From assembly GCA_020848275.1 (NCBI GenBank), contig JADLAK010000015.1:1-64000 (forward strand): a DNA stretch of 64,000 bases. The letters run 5' to 3'. The stretch comes from Planctomycetota bacterium (GTDB taxonomy: Bacteria > Planctomycetota > UBA8742 > UBA2392). A program made the translations under genes and the position numbers. Positions 1-7,617 of the stretch are shown piece after piece. Under the pieces are notes generated by a model. It was not told the DNA's origin. It was given only the letters and a program-made list of their open reading frames with translations, and made no database searches. Each line of letters begins with the position of its first letter. Position 1 is the first letter of the stretch.

Positions 1-52
1 CGTGCCGGTTTCTGCTTGCGGCGAGCATCGCATCTCTGCGTCGCGCTCGCTC

Positions 53-75
53 AGCGTGGCTTCCAGCCACGCCGT
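53..75. repeat. Short perfect hairpin, gcgtggct / agccacgc
   Basis: An 8-bp perfect stem around a tcc loop lies in the 229 bases before the first gene. A similar ggct-tcc-agcc core recurs in the palindrome cluster near 34144. No gene is visible in bases 1-229, and the window edge prevents saying what lies upstream. Confidence 0.5.
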
Positions 76-144
76 CGCTCGCGCTTCTTGATCTGCTCGC
101 TCGGCGCAGCGCATAAACTCGGCACACTAACCTTGAAAAAGCTC

Positions 145-215
145 TAGCCACGAATGAACACGAATCTTCACGAATAACGTTTTGATTCGTGTCTATTCGT
201 GAGAATTCGTGGCTA
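145..215. repeat. 31-nt imperfect inverted repeat built from a cacgaat unit
   Basis: The left arm (145-175) and right arm (185-215) are both 31 nt, separated by 9 nt. Each arm contains three copies of a cacgaat-type unit. The structure lies 14 nt after the purQ stop codon, so its RNA hairpin could help end the purQ transcript, although there is no clean U-tract typical of an intrinsic terminator. Confidence 0.75.
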
Positions 216-229
216 AAAAGCCGTTGCGG

Positions 230-1024
230 TTATGCCGTAACCAACGCACCTGCGCGTTTGACCGCGTTCCGGAACAACTCGAATCCATCGCCCCACTGCC
301 GGTCGCGGGACATGCGCGTCCATTCCGGGTGATGGAAGTGGCGCACGTTGCGCTCCGGATGCGGCATCAGGCCCAGCACCTGTCCGGTCTTGCTGCAAAT
401 GCCGGCAATGGCGCGGTCGCTGCCGTTGGGATTGAAGGGGAAGTCCTGCGTCGGGCGGCCGTTTCCATCGACGTACTGGAAGACAATCTGGTTGTCCTGT
501 TCGAGTTCATCCAGCACCGCCGGCGGCGCGACAAAGCGGCCCTCAGCGTGCGCAACGGGGTAGCTCACGATCTTGCGGCCGGAAACAAACGGCGTCTTTT
601 CACTGACGATGCGCAGATCGACCCAGCGGTCGCCGTAGCGGCCGGTTAAATTCCATGTCAGCGTGGCGCGCACCGGGTCGTCGAAAACGTCGCGGCCCGT
701 GAGCAAGCCGGCCTTGAGCAGCACCTGGAAGCCGTTGCAGATACCGAGCATCAGCTTGCCGTCGGAAATGTACTTTTCGATCGCGCCTTTTAAACGCGTA
801 CGCAACTGGTTGGCGAACACCACGCCGGAGCCCAGGTCGTCGCCGTAGGAAAACCCGCCGGGAATCACCACGAGCTGATAGTCGTTGAGACGCGAAGGCG
901 CCTCGATCAGCGCGTTGACGTGCAGGATTTCGACGCTGGCGCCGGCCTGCTCGAGCGTCCAGGCGGTTTCGCGCTCGCAGTTGGTTCCCGCAGCGCGCAG
1001 CACAAGTGCTTGAGGTTTGGACAT
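230..1024 (-). CDS. purQ: Phosphoribosylformylglycinamidine synthase subunit PurQ
   Basis: Glutaminase subunit of FGAM synthase, which supplies ammonia from glutamine for step four of de novo purine synthesis in the cytoplasm. The 264-aa protein is a class I glutamine amidotransferase: GGFSYGDDLGSG near residue 56, the nucleophile elbow GICNGFQ with catalytic Cys96, and MPHPE with His222 and Glu224. It is about 35 residues longer than the Bacillus subtilis protein, as in many other bacterial PurQ proteins. The ATG start gives the expected N-terminal beta strand. The partners PurS and PurL are not in the window, so the gene is separated from them or they lie beyond the edge. The bases at and just before its ATG are identical to those of the next gene upstream (see 1022-1047). 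The family assignment is firm. Confidence 0.96.
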   Translation of the reverse strand: MSKPQALVLRAAGTNCERETAWTLEQAGASVEILHVNALIEAPSRLNDYQLVVIPGGFSYGDDLGSGVVFANQLRTRLKGAIEKYISDGKLMLGICNGFQVLLKAGLLTGRDVFDDPVRATLTWNLTGRYGDRWVDLRIVSEKTPFVSGRKIVSYPVAHAEGRFVAPPAVLDELEQDNQIVFQYVDGNGRPTQDFPFNPNGSDRAIAGICSKTGQVLGLMPHPERNVRHFHHPEWTRMSRDRQWGDGFELFRNAVKRAGALVTA

Positions 1025-1047
1025 AGCCGCAATTTAGCATTTCAGGC
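1022..1047 (-). repeat. 26-bp exact repeat spanning the purQ start codon and 5' leader
   Basis: Read on the minus strand this repeat ends in the ATG of purQ. The same 26 bases, also ending in the ATG, occur at 1939-1964 in front of an unrelated lipoprotein gene. Similarity stops abruptly on both sides. Confidence 0.85.
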
Positions 1048-1077
1048 GCGCGCCGTGCAGCAATGTGAACAACTCGG

Positions 1078-1941
1078 CTACTTAACCTCGATCAACTCTT
1101 TGACGTAGTTACCGTCGTCCCGGTCCCAATACTCGCGTCGAACTTCGAGGTTCCACTTCTTGTCCGTCCAAATCGTGGTGCGACCCTGAGCACGAGGCGT
1201 TTTCCAATCCGTAACCGACTTCGTGCAATCAAAGTCGCCGGCTGGCGTGGTGATCCTCTCGTCGCTGATCTTTGGAAAATTGTGGTAGAAACCGACAGAG
1301 TTCTTTTCCTTCATGCTCTCGTCGTAGTTGGTCGTCTGGCAGTTAGCCCCGCCCTCGTCCACTTCAGTTATTTCGTGTCTCGTGTACCCGACGTCAGTTT
1401 TCCCGGTGCTCTTGGACGTCCCAATTGTTTTCGTCGTCCACGTATTGCCTAGGGTGCGATAGATGGCCATTTCATCGGTCGCATCGCCCTTGGCTTTGAG
1501 TTCGGTCAACTCTATGACGCCTTTGACTCTGTCCGATTCGATCACGTATTTGACGTTAGTGTTCCAACGCCTCTCAGTCCAAGTCGTCATCAGACCGGAC
1601 TCCGTCCGGCTATCAGTTTTCTGACAGTCAAAGGTACCGGCTGGAACTGTGATCGTTTCGAAAACCGGAAACACGAACTCAATTGATTCCGATCCCGTTA
1701 CCTTTTTGTCGCTGTCCTGCTTGGTGGTCTTGACCGTGGATTTGCTGTCCGATACCGCGGTGATTTCATTGACCTCGTAGGCCACTAGCTTGACGTTCCC
1801 TGCGTTGTCTTTTTTTGTCGTCTTGTACGTCCAAGTGTGTTTCGTGCGGTAGAAGTCGAAATTCTTGACGCCTGAGTTGTTCTGGCACGCAGCAAGCATG
1901 AGACACAACACCACGCACACCGCCAACAGCTTCGTCTTCAT
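1078..1941 (-). CDS. Lipoprotein with two WT/AGxFxC repeat domains
   Basis: Function unknown. The 287-aa product starts with a lipoprotein signal (MKTKLLAVCVVLCLMLAAC, lipobox LAAC, Cys19), so it should be exported and lipid-anchored. Two tandem domains follow, roughly residues 31-155 and 158-287. Each opens with YRT-x-x-TWT-x-KT, has a middle V-P/T-AG-T/D-FDC motif, then TTWTxxxW or TTIWTDKKW, and closes with an E-L-x-E segment. The same domain occurs in the genes at 2849, 3875, 18027 and 21089. By eye the base composition is less GC-rich than neighbouring purQ. The pattern vaguely recalls the DUF3108-like beta-sheet domain (VPAGTF followed by a Trp motif), which is only a recollection. The start carries the same leader as purQ. 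Confidence 0.8.
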   Translation of the reverse strand: MKTKLLAVCVVLCLMLAACQNNSGVKNFDFYRTKHTWTYKTTKKDNAGNVKLVAYEVNEITAVSDSKSTVKTTKQDSDKKVTGSESIEFVFPVFETITVPAGTFDCQKTDSRTESGLMTTWTERRWNTNVKYVIESDRVKGVIELTELKAKGDATDEMAIYRTLGNTWTTKTIGTSKSTGKTDVGYTRHEITEVDEGGANCQTTNYDESMKEKNSVGFYHNFPKISDERITTPAGDFDCTKSVTDWKTPRAQGRTTIWTDKKWNLEVRREYWDRDDGNYVKELIEVK

Positions 1942-1964
1942 AGCCGCAATTTAGCATTTCAGGC
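1939..1964 (-). repeat. Second copy of the 26-bp start-codon repeat
   Basis: Identical to 1022-1047 and placed identically relative to the ATG of the gene at 1078-1941. Suggests duplication of a leader or recombination within it. Confidence 0.85.
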
Positions 1965-2076
1965 CGGCGATTCAGCCCTGTGGACAGAATGCGGAAGCGA
2001 CCCATGATGTTCGCGCTTGACTGGCGGCGCATCCAAGATAATTCTATATAGAACAATCAGACAAGGAGACATGGAC

Positions 2077-2721
2077 ATGAAGACACTGGGCAAATTCGCA
2101 GCTTTGCTGACCATTGCAACCACGCTGGTTTTCATCAGCGCTTGCGGCGGCAACCCGGCGGGCGCAGGCGTGAACGCCGCCAACGCCGGCAAGCCGTTCG
2201 AGGAGAAAAAGATTGAAGGCAACGAACTCAAGTTCAGCAATGACGGCTCGACGCTGAATTTTACCGCCGCCAAGGTTTCGCTAACGCACAAGGGCGGGTT
2301 CAAGAAGTTCAGCGGCACGGTGACGACAGACAAAGACGGCAAAGAAGTGGTCGGCATCAGCGCCGAAATCGAGATGGACTCGGTGTGGACCGACGACCCG
2401 GCCAAGACGAACGAGAAACTCACCAACCACCTTAAGACCGCCGACTTTTTCGACGTGCCAAAGTTTCCCAAGGCCAACTTTGTGGCCACCTCTATTACAA
2501 AGGACGGCGACAAGTACAAAGTTGACGGCAACTTCACACTGCACGGAGAAAAGAAGGGCATCACCTTCCCTGCCAACATCAGCGTCAAGGACGGCGAAGT
2601 GACCGCCAAGGCCAAGTTCAAGATCAACCGGCGTGAATTCAACATCAACTATCCTGGCGCACCTAACGACCTGATCAGCGACGAGGTCGTGATTGAACTC
2701 GACATCAAGGCCAAGAAGTAG
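2077..2721 (+). CDS. YceI-like lipoprotein
   Basis: A 214-aa exported protein. The chosen ATG (2077) lies 8 nt after AGGAG; an ATG two codons earlier is too close to that site. The signal MKTLGKFAALLTIATTLVFISAC ends in lipobox ISAC, so the mature protein is probably membrane-anchored. The mature part matches the YceI/lipocalin-like family: a central S-V-W-T-D followed by NHLKTADFFDVPKFPKANF, then alternating beta strands with FTLHGEKKGITFPA and a final VVIELDI. YceI proteins bind polyisoprenoids or other amphipathic molecules in the periplasm; the ligand here is unknown. It is divergent from the gene at 1078-1941; a 12-bp perfect palindrome (ttctatatagaa, 2042-2053) sits between them and may be an operator. 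Confidence 0.85.
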   Translation: MKTLGKFAALLTIATTLVFISACGGNPAGAGVNAANAGKPFEEKKIEGNELKFSNDGSTLNFTAAKVSLTHKGGFKKFSGTVTTDKDGKEVVGISAEIEMDSVWTDDPAKTNEKLTNHLKTADFFDVPKFPKANFVATSITKDGDKYKVDGNFTLHGEKKGITFPANISVKDGEVTAKAKFKINRREFNINYPGAPNDLISDEVVIELDIKAKK

Positions 2722-2741
2722 CCTAGACCAGCAGGAACTGC

Positions 2742-2824
2742 CACACGAAGATCACGAAGCCCACGAAGACAACAAAGGCGAGCCCAAGCTCGCCTTTGTT
2801 GTCTCCCTCGTGCCCTTCGTGTTG
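2742..2824. repeat. Large inverted repeat with a perfect 17-bp core; likely bidirectional terminator
   Basis: The core stem is 2767-2783 against 2788-2804, loop ccaa, with no mismatch. Outside it both arms carry cacgaag-type units. It sits between two convergent genes (2721 and 2849), where a two-way terminator is expected. Confidence 0.85.
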
Positions 2825-2848
2825 CTCTTTGACCTTCGGCGCCAAGGC

Positions 2849-3769
2849 CTACTTCACACTGATTTCGACGAGTTCGGTGACGTCGATCCAGGCATCCGTC
2901 TTGGCCTCGGATTTCACCGTGACTCCCGTTTTCCTGTCTACCCACTCAGCGGTCGGGAACCCGCGCCCGTCCCGCGCCGCGGTCTTGACGCACTCGAATT
3001 CGCCGGCTGGCACGGTCACCTTCTCGATCGACGTCGTTGCGAAAAACTCATCGCTGATGATCTCGCTGCTGAGCTTGTTCCCTTGGTCGTCGTACTCGTA
3101 ATACAAAATCACCGCTTTGTCCGCGCTGACCTCGACGACTTCTCGGCGCGCCCATAGGACTTCCTTGTTCTTGCCTCCCGTGGTCGTCTTTTGAATCCAA
3201 TAATTCCCGACCGTTCGGTAGATGCTGAACTTGTCCTTCGCCTCGCCCTCGGCCTTGATCTCTGTTAACTCCTGTATCATCGTTGAAGCTCCGAATCGAT
3301 TGATGGATTTCACCGCTAGGCCCCACTTCTTGTCGCGCCACAACGTGCCGGAGTAGTCCGGCAACGCGCCGTCTTGCCTCACGCAATCGAACTCGCCCGC
3401 TTCAACTTTGATCTTTTCGTCAACTGATGTCACGAACGCCTCGGGGAAGACGGACGAGACCGTTTCCCTTTTGTCCGCGTCCAGCTTCGTCTGTTTTACC
3501 TCAGCCCAGTGTTCTTTGACTTCGAGGACCTCGCACTTCGTGTATGCCACCGTCGTCTTGTCGCCAGCAGTGCTGGTCCACCGAACCGTCCAGGTGTTGC
3601 CTTTGACCCGGTAAGGCTTGAGCAAGTCAACCTCGGGCTCGACGGGCTTTTCAGGCGTTTTTTCGGGCGTCCTTTCGGGGAGAGGCTTTTCGCTTGCGTT
3701 CTCCTTGACGCTCGAAGCGCACGCCCCGAGGAACAACGCCAGCACCGAAACGATGACCAGTTTGCCCAT
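2849..3769 (-). CDS. Lipoprotein with two WT/AGEFxC repeat domains
   Basis: Function unknown. The 306-aa product starts at 3769 because GGGAGG lies 5 nt upstream and the signal MGKLVIVSVLALFLGAC (lipobox LGAC) follows; a longer open frame to 3817 lacks these. A charged Pro/Glu-rich linker (EKPLPERTPEKTPEKPVEPE) precedes two repeat domains, about residues 52-173 and 181-306. Domain one reads YRVKGNTWTVRWT, VEAGEFDCVRQ, LWRDKKWGLAVKS and QELTEIK. Domain two reads YRTVGNYWIQKT, VPAGEFECVKT, EWVDRKTGVTVKSE and VTELVEISVK. It lies in tandem with the related gene at 3875, separated by a terminator, so the pair is probably transcribed separately. A local duplication origin is likely. Confidence 0.8.
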   Translation of the reverse strand: MGKLVIVSVLALFLGACASSVKENASEKPLPERTPEKTPEKPVEPEVDLLKPYRVKGNTWTVRWTSTAGDKTTVAYTKCEVLEVKEHWAEVKQTKLDADKRETVSSVFPEAFVTSVDEKIKVEAGEFDCVRQDGALPDYSGTLWRDKKWGLAVKSINRFGASTMIQELTEIKAEGEAKDKFSIYRTVGNYWIQKTTTGGKNKEVLWARREVVEVSADKAVILYYEYDDQGNKLSSEIISDEFFATTSIEKVTVPAGEFECVKTAARDGRGFPTAEWVDRKTGVTVKSEAKTDAWIDVTELVEISVK

Positions 3770-3831
3770 GACATCCTCCCGTATTTTCTGCGCATCATAC
3801 GCAGACGCCGGACACATCGCGAATAAATCGA

Positions 3832-3857
3832 AACCGGACGCCGCAGGGCGTCCGGTT
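3832..3857 (-). terminator. Intrinsic terminator, 11-bp stem
   Basis: Perfect stem aaccggacgcc / ggcgtccggtt, 4-nt loop, followed on the minus strand by a T-rich stretch. It ends the gene at 3875-4438. The same 11-bp stem occurs at 22582-22607 after another member of the same protein family. Confidence 0.85.
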
Positions 3858-3874
3858 GTTCATTTAAGGAAAGA

Positions 3875-4438
3875 CTACTTGGCGGAAAACTCAACCAGTT
3901 CGCGGCGGGTTTCAGTGGTCGTCTTGCTCACCCACTGTTCCTTGATGACCAGGCTGAATTCCGTCGAGGTCCAGATGTGCAGCGTGCCGCCGCTGGAAAA
4001 GAACTGCGCGTGCGTGCACTCCAGCGTGACTTCGCCGGCGGTGAATTTCTCGGCCTCGATCTTGCTTGGCGTCGCGGCGTCGGCCTTCTTGGCGGCCTTC
4101 AGGTCGACGCTGTAGAAATCCATCGCCGTCTCTTTTTTGGCTTTGTCCAGCGTCGTGAGTTTAATAGAGGCCTTCTTGGCGGTTACTTCGCTGACTTCAT
4201 GCTTTTCGAAGGTGCCATCGAGCAGCTTGAAGGTCCAGGTGTTGCCTTTAGTGCGGTAGATCTTGAGCGCGTCGACCTCGGCCTTTTCGTCCTTCTTGTC
4301 GGCCTTCGGGTCATCCTTCTTGGGCTCGACCTTTTCCTTGGGCGGCGTCGCGGGAGCTTCCTTGGCGCCCTTGTCCTCAGCGGCCGCAGGGACGATGAGG
4401 GTGAGAGCGACAACCATTGCGCAGAGCAGCTTTTGCAT
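3875..4438 (-). CDS. Secreted protein with one WT/AG repeat domain
   Basis: Function unknown. A 187-aa protein with a cleavable signal peptide (MQKLLCAMVVALTLIVPAAA, then EDKG); no lipobox, so probably periplasmic. The ATG at 4438 is preceded by GGAG; an upstream extension to 4507 is not supported. A Lys/Asp/Glu/Pro-rich linker covers residues 21-60. One repeat domain fills the rest: YRTKGNTWTFKLLDG, a long middle helix-like stretch rich in Lys and Ala, FTAGEVTLECTHAQF (the family AGEFEC motif is altered), IWTSTEFSLVIKEQW and RRELVEFSAK. It is the shortest family member here and shows the minimal domain. Confidence 0.8.
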   Translation of the reverse strand: MQKLLCAMVVALTLIVPAAAEDKGAKEAPATPPKEKVEPKKDDPKADKKDEKAEVDALKIYRTKGNTWTFKLLDGTFEKHEVSEVTAKKASIKLTTLDKAKKETAMDFYSVDLKAAKKADAATPSKIEAEKFTAGEVTLECTHAQFFSSGGTLHIWTSTEFSLVIKEQWVSKTTTETRRELVEFSAK

Positions 4439-4588
4439 GACGGTTCTCCGACAGCGGTACCGGGGTGCTGTCTGATAAACGAAATACATCGGCCAAAGTG
4501 CGGCCAAATCTGTGTAATAAACGTGTAAAGGGACCCGGTACGGAGCCCGGCGCGCCAGCGCCGGGGTTTCTTAACTCGCCGCAAACCA

Positions 4589-4616
4589 AGAGCCCCGCGC
4601 CAACGCGCGGGGCTCT
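4589..4616. terminator. Intrinsic terminator, 12-bp stem
   Basis: Perfect stem agagccccgcgc / gcgcggggctct with loop caac, a few bases after the stop of the ETF-QO gene (minus strand). Confidence 0.8.
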
Positions 4617-4621
4617 GTTAA

Positions 4622-6397
4622 TCACAGGTTCGTGTAGACCGGCCCCTGGCCGCCTTCGGGCACGACCCAGTTGATGATCTGGTACGGGTCCTTGATGTCG
4701 CAGGTCTTGCAGTGGACACAGTTGCTGGCGTTGATCTTCAACACCAGTCCCTGCGCATTTTCCTTGCCCTTACCGTCACGATTAAGCTGCGGCGACATCC
4801 CCACGCCCTCGGCCTTGGGCACCATTTCGTAGACATTGGCCGGGCAGAAGTGCTGGCAGGGGTTGCCGAACTCGCGCGTGCATTGCGTGACGCAGACATC
4901 CGGCGCTGTCACCTGAAGGTGGCAGGGCTGGTTTTCCTCGTGCTTGGTGCCCGAGAAATACACGTCCTTCAACTTATCGAAGGTGAGTTTGTCGTCGAAC
5001 GTCGATTTCGGCACCGGCGGCGTCGTGCCGCCCACCTTGAGCGGCGTGTAATCGGTGTAATCAGCGTGCAGCGACAGACGCCCCGCGAGGCCGCGGCCGC
5101 CAGTGATCATGCCGAGCGCGGTGTTGACCATGCCGAACAACTCGCCTTTTTGCCAACCCTGGCGGAAGTTGCGGATCTTGAAGAGTTCTTCCTTGGCCCA
5201 GCTCGTCTCGAAGCGGTTCTGGTATTGGTGCAGGCGTTGCGCGCTGAAATCGCCATCGCGCAGGGCCTCAAAAATCGTCTCGGCCGCAAGCATGCCCGAT
5301 TTCATCGCGAGGTGGATGCCCTTGAGACGCATCGAGTTCATCACGCCCGCAGTGTCGCCCACCAGCATAACGCCATCGGCGCTGAGCTTTGGGATGCTGA
5401 AGTAGCCGCCGTCGGGAATGGTCTTGGCGCCGTAGTGGAGGAGTTCGCCATCGCCTAACAACTCGCGCAAGAACGGATGCGTTTTCCACTTCTGAAAGCA
5501 CGCGTGCGGGTCGAACGTCGGGTCCTTGTAGTCGAGGCCCGCGACCAGCCCGATGCTGCACATGCCGTCGGCCATGCCGTACACCCAGCCGCCGCCAAAC
5601 ACGCCGTTGGGCGTCGGCCAACCCATGGTGTGGTAGACGTCGCCGGCTTTTAACCTTTCCTGGCCCTTGGGGCCGAGCTTCCAGACTTCTTTGCAACCCA
5701 GTTGATAAACCTGCGGGTTGCGCCCTTCGTCGAGGCCAAGCTTCGGGATCAGGTGTTTGGCGAGGCTGCCGCGCGTGCCCTCCCCGAGCACAGTTACCTT
5801 CGCGGTCAAATCCATGCCGGGGGCGAACTCATCCTTCATTTCGCCCCATTTGTTTACGCCCGCGTCGCGCGTGCGCACGCCGACGACTCGCGTTCCCTCG
5901 TAAAGCACTTCCGCGCCCGCAAAACCGGGGAAAATATTCACGCCCAGCGCCTCGGCCTTCTGCGCGAGCCACTTGGCGGCCTTGTTGAGGCTGACGACGA
6001 CTTTGCCGCGGTTGTGCATCACGGCCGGCACAAAAATCTTCTTGTGCCGGCCTTCCTTGAATTTCATCCAGTGATCGGCGCTGTCGGGCCCGACGTCGCC
6101 CTCGACAGGAAAGCCTTCCTCGCGCCAGTTGGGGAGAAGTTCGCTGATGCCACGCGGGTCCATGACGGCGCCCGACAACTGGTGGTTCCCGATCTCGCCG
6201 CCCTTTTCGATCAGGTAGATTTCGCAGGGCAGCTTCTTGTCTTCGGGCAGTTTTTCGTTGTGCGCATTGACCAGTTGCTTGAGGCGGATGCTCAGCGCCA
6301 GATTCGCCGGCCCGGCGCCGACCAGCAGCACGTCCATTTCCATCTTCTCGCGCTGGACTTCGGCGGGATTGTAGGGTTTACCGTGTTCGTCGCTCAT
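4622..6397 (-). CDS. Electron transfer flavoprotein-quinone oxidoreductase
   Basis: Membrane-associated flavoprotein that passes electrons from reduced ETF (from acyl-CoA and other dehydrogenases) to the quinone pool. The 591-aa protein has an N-terminal FAD-binding Rossmann segment (MDVLLVGAGPANLALSIR, residues 21-38), an LIEKGGEIGNHQLSGAVMDP segment typical of ETF-QO, VTVLGEGTRGSLAKHL, and a C-terminal [4Fe-4S] ferredoxin-like domain with CVTQCTREFGNPCQHFC and CVHCKTCDIKDPYQIINW. Length and end match the family. No ETF alpha or beta genes are in the window. It ends at a strong terminator and starts over 170 bp from the divergent gene at 6572, so it is probably transcribed alone. Confidence 0.96.
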   Translation of the reverse strand: MSDEHGKPYNPAEVQREKMEMDVLLVGAGPANLALSIRLKQLVNAHNEKLPEDKKLPCEIYLIEKGGEIGNHQLSGAVMDPRGISELLPNWREEGFPVEGDVGPDSADHWMKFKEGRHKKIFVPAVMHNRGKVVVSLNKAAKWLAQKAEALGVNIFPGFAGAEVLYEGTRVVGVRTRDAGVNKWGEMKDEFAPGMDLTAKVTVLGEGTRGSLAKHLIPKLGLDEGRNPQVYQLGCKEVWKLGPKGQERLKAGDVYHTMGWPTPNGVFGGGWVYGMADGMCSIGLVAGLDYKDPTFDPHACFQKWKTHPFLRELLGDGELLHYGAKTIPDGGYFSIPKLSADGVMLVGDTAGVMNSMRLKGIHLAMKSGMLAAETIFEALRDGDFSAQRLHQYQNRFETSWAKEELFKIRNFRQGWQKGELFGMVNTALGMITGGRGLAGRLSLHADYTDYTPLKVGGTTPPVPKSTFDDKLTFDKLKDVYFSGTKHEENQPCHLQVTAPDVCVTQCTREFGNPCQHFCPANVYEMVPKAEGVGMSPQLNRDGKGKENAQGLVLKINASNCVHCKTCDIKDPYQIINWVVPEGGQGPVYTNL

Positions 6398-6477
6398 GGG
6401 CGCATCCGCAAGTTGAACAACTAGTATATTTTTGCCCTAGTGTTCAATATAGATGTTAGCAAAAAGCAACTGCTTTT

Positions 6478-6538
6478 AACCGCCGATAAAGCCGGATGAA
6501 CGCCGACAGCAAAAATCCGTCGGCGTTCATCGGCGGTT
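6478..6538. repeat. Inverted repeat built from aaccgccgat / atgaacgccgac units
   Basis: The right arm (6519-6538) pairs with the left arm (6478-6507) after skipping an 8-nt insertion in the left arm. It lies between the divergent starts at 6397 and 6572, so it is not a terminator for either gene. Confidence 0.75.
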
Positions 6539-6571
6539 GATTGCTTGGCTTGAGCGCGCTAAACAGCAACC

Positions 6572-7099
6572 ATGACAGACGCAGAAAACCAACCGACGTA
6601 TTCACCCGCGCCGCGTTATCTCCAGTTCATCGCGACCGCCGTCGGCTTCCTGGTCTCCACCTATTTCGTCTCGACCATCCTGTTCAACATCGGCGGGCCC
6701 GAACAAACCATGAGCGCCGGCTTCCGCTGGGCGATCGGCGGCGCCGCGCTCCTGTTCGTGATCGTCATGGTGATCATCCTCGGCTTCACGCGTGAGGGCG
6801 GCTTCCGCGCCTGGCGCATCGAGGGTGGTACGCTGTTTCTGCTGAAATATGAGGGCGGGCCGGTGATTGTGAAGCTCGAGCTTTCGGCGGTCGATTCGGC
6901 GCAAGCGCAGGGCGTGATCTCGGCTCGACCGGACGCCGACGATGTCCCCCAGGAACGCGAACGTCCCGTGGTGCTGATCCGCGCGCAGGGCCACAGCTAC
7001 AAACTTCACGCCGCAAACGCGGACCAGGCGCGCGAACTCGCTGCGAAACTGTCACAAAAGGGGTCGGGCACAATTTCGGCAAACGACGACAGAAATTGA
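6572..7099 (+). CDS. Small two-helix membrane protein, unknown function
   Basis: A 175-aa protein. Two hydrophobic helices are clear: residues about 17-40 (LQFIATAVGFLVSTYFVSTI) and 50-72 (WAIGGAALLFVIVMVIILGF). The cytoplasmic or periplasmic remainder has short beta strands (GGTLFLLKYEGGPVIVKLEL, RPVVLIRAQGHSYKLHA) resembling a PH-like fold of the bacterial membrane PH type, which is only an impression. The C-terminus is Asn/Asp/Gln-rich. Convergent with spoVG, 12 bp away. I do not recognise it. Confidence 0.7.
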   Translation: MTDAENQPTYSPAPRYLQFIATAVGFLVSTYFVSTILFNIGGPEQTMSAGFRWAIGGAALLFVIVMVIILGFTREGGFRAWRIEGGTLFLLKYEGGPVIVKLELSAVDSAQAQGVISARPDADDVPQERERPVVLIRAQGHSYKLHAANADQARELAAKLSQKGSGTISANDDRN

Positions 7100-7111
7100 G
7101 CCAGTCGCCAA

Positions 7112-7564
7112 CTACTCAACATCGGGCGAGACGTCGTCGTCGGGCGCGATGCCGTTGACGGCCTGCATGCGCGCGCTTTTGGACTTTGCGGCCTCGAGCG
7201 CGTAGGCCTCGACAATCTTTTCGTGCACATAGTCGCGCACCTCGGCGGCAATGGGGTGCACGAGGTCGAAGTGCAGCTTGGTGCGACCGCGGGCGTCAAC
7301 GTCACCGCGGTTGGGCTTGAGCTTGGTGCCGCATTCGTTGCAGAAACGCGCGCGCAGGTGGTTCTTTGCGCTGCAACGCGGACACTTGTCAGTGATCTTT
7401 CGCGAGGGCATTGCGACAAACGGCGTTTCATCGCCCTGGATTATCTTGAGGTCCTTGACGACGATGGCGTTGTTGAGGGTGACGCTGCAATAGGCCAGGA
7501 GCTTTTCGTCCGGGTCACTGGCCAGCTTCACGCGAACTTCAGTAACTTCGATGCCTCGCGACAT
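7112..7564 (-). CDS. spoVG: SpoVG-family protein with an inserted zinc ribbon
   Basis: SpoVG proteins are small nucleic-acid-binding regulators first known from Bacillus sporulation but widespread in non-sporulating bacteria. The 150-aa product shows the family N-half, IEVTEVRVKL to VVKDLKIIQGDETPFVAMPSRK (residues 5-56), and C-half, HFDLVHPIAAEVRDYVHEKIVEAY (98-121). Between them sits a zinc-ribbon-like insert with Cys61, Cys64, Cys75 and Cys78 (CPRC...CNECG). In Bacillus SpoVG the MPSK and HPI motifs are only about ten residues apart. The start ATG at 7564 matches the family N-terminus; a GTG at 7621 overlapping the ispE stop would add 19 atypical residues. It follows ispE on the same strand and may be co-transcribed. 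Confidence 0.92.
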   Translation of the reverse strand: MSRGIEVTEVRVKLASDPDEKLLAYCSVTLNNAIVVKDLKIIQGDETPFVAMPSRKITDKCPRCSAKNHLRARFCNECGTKLKPNRGDVDARGRTKLHFDLVHPIAAEVRDYVHEKIVEAYALEAAKSKSARMQAVNGIAPDDDVSPDVE

Positions 7565-7617
7565 TTCCGCCCCTGTCCGGACATGCACAGGAGGCGGCGC
7601 AAAGCGCCGATCCCTGT

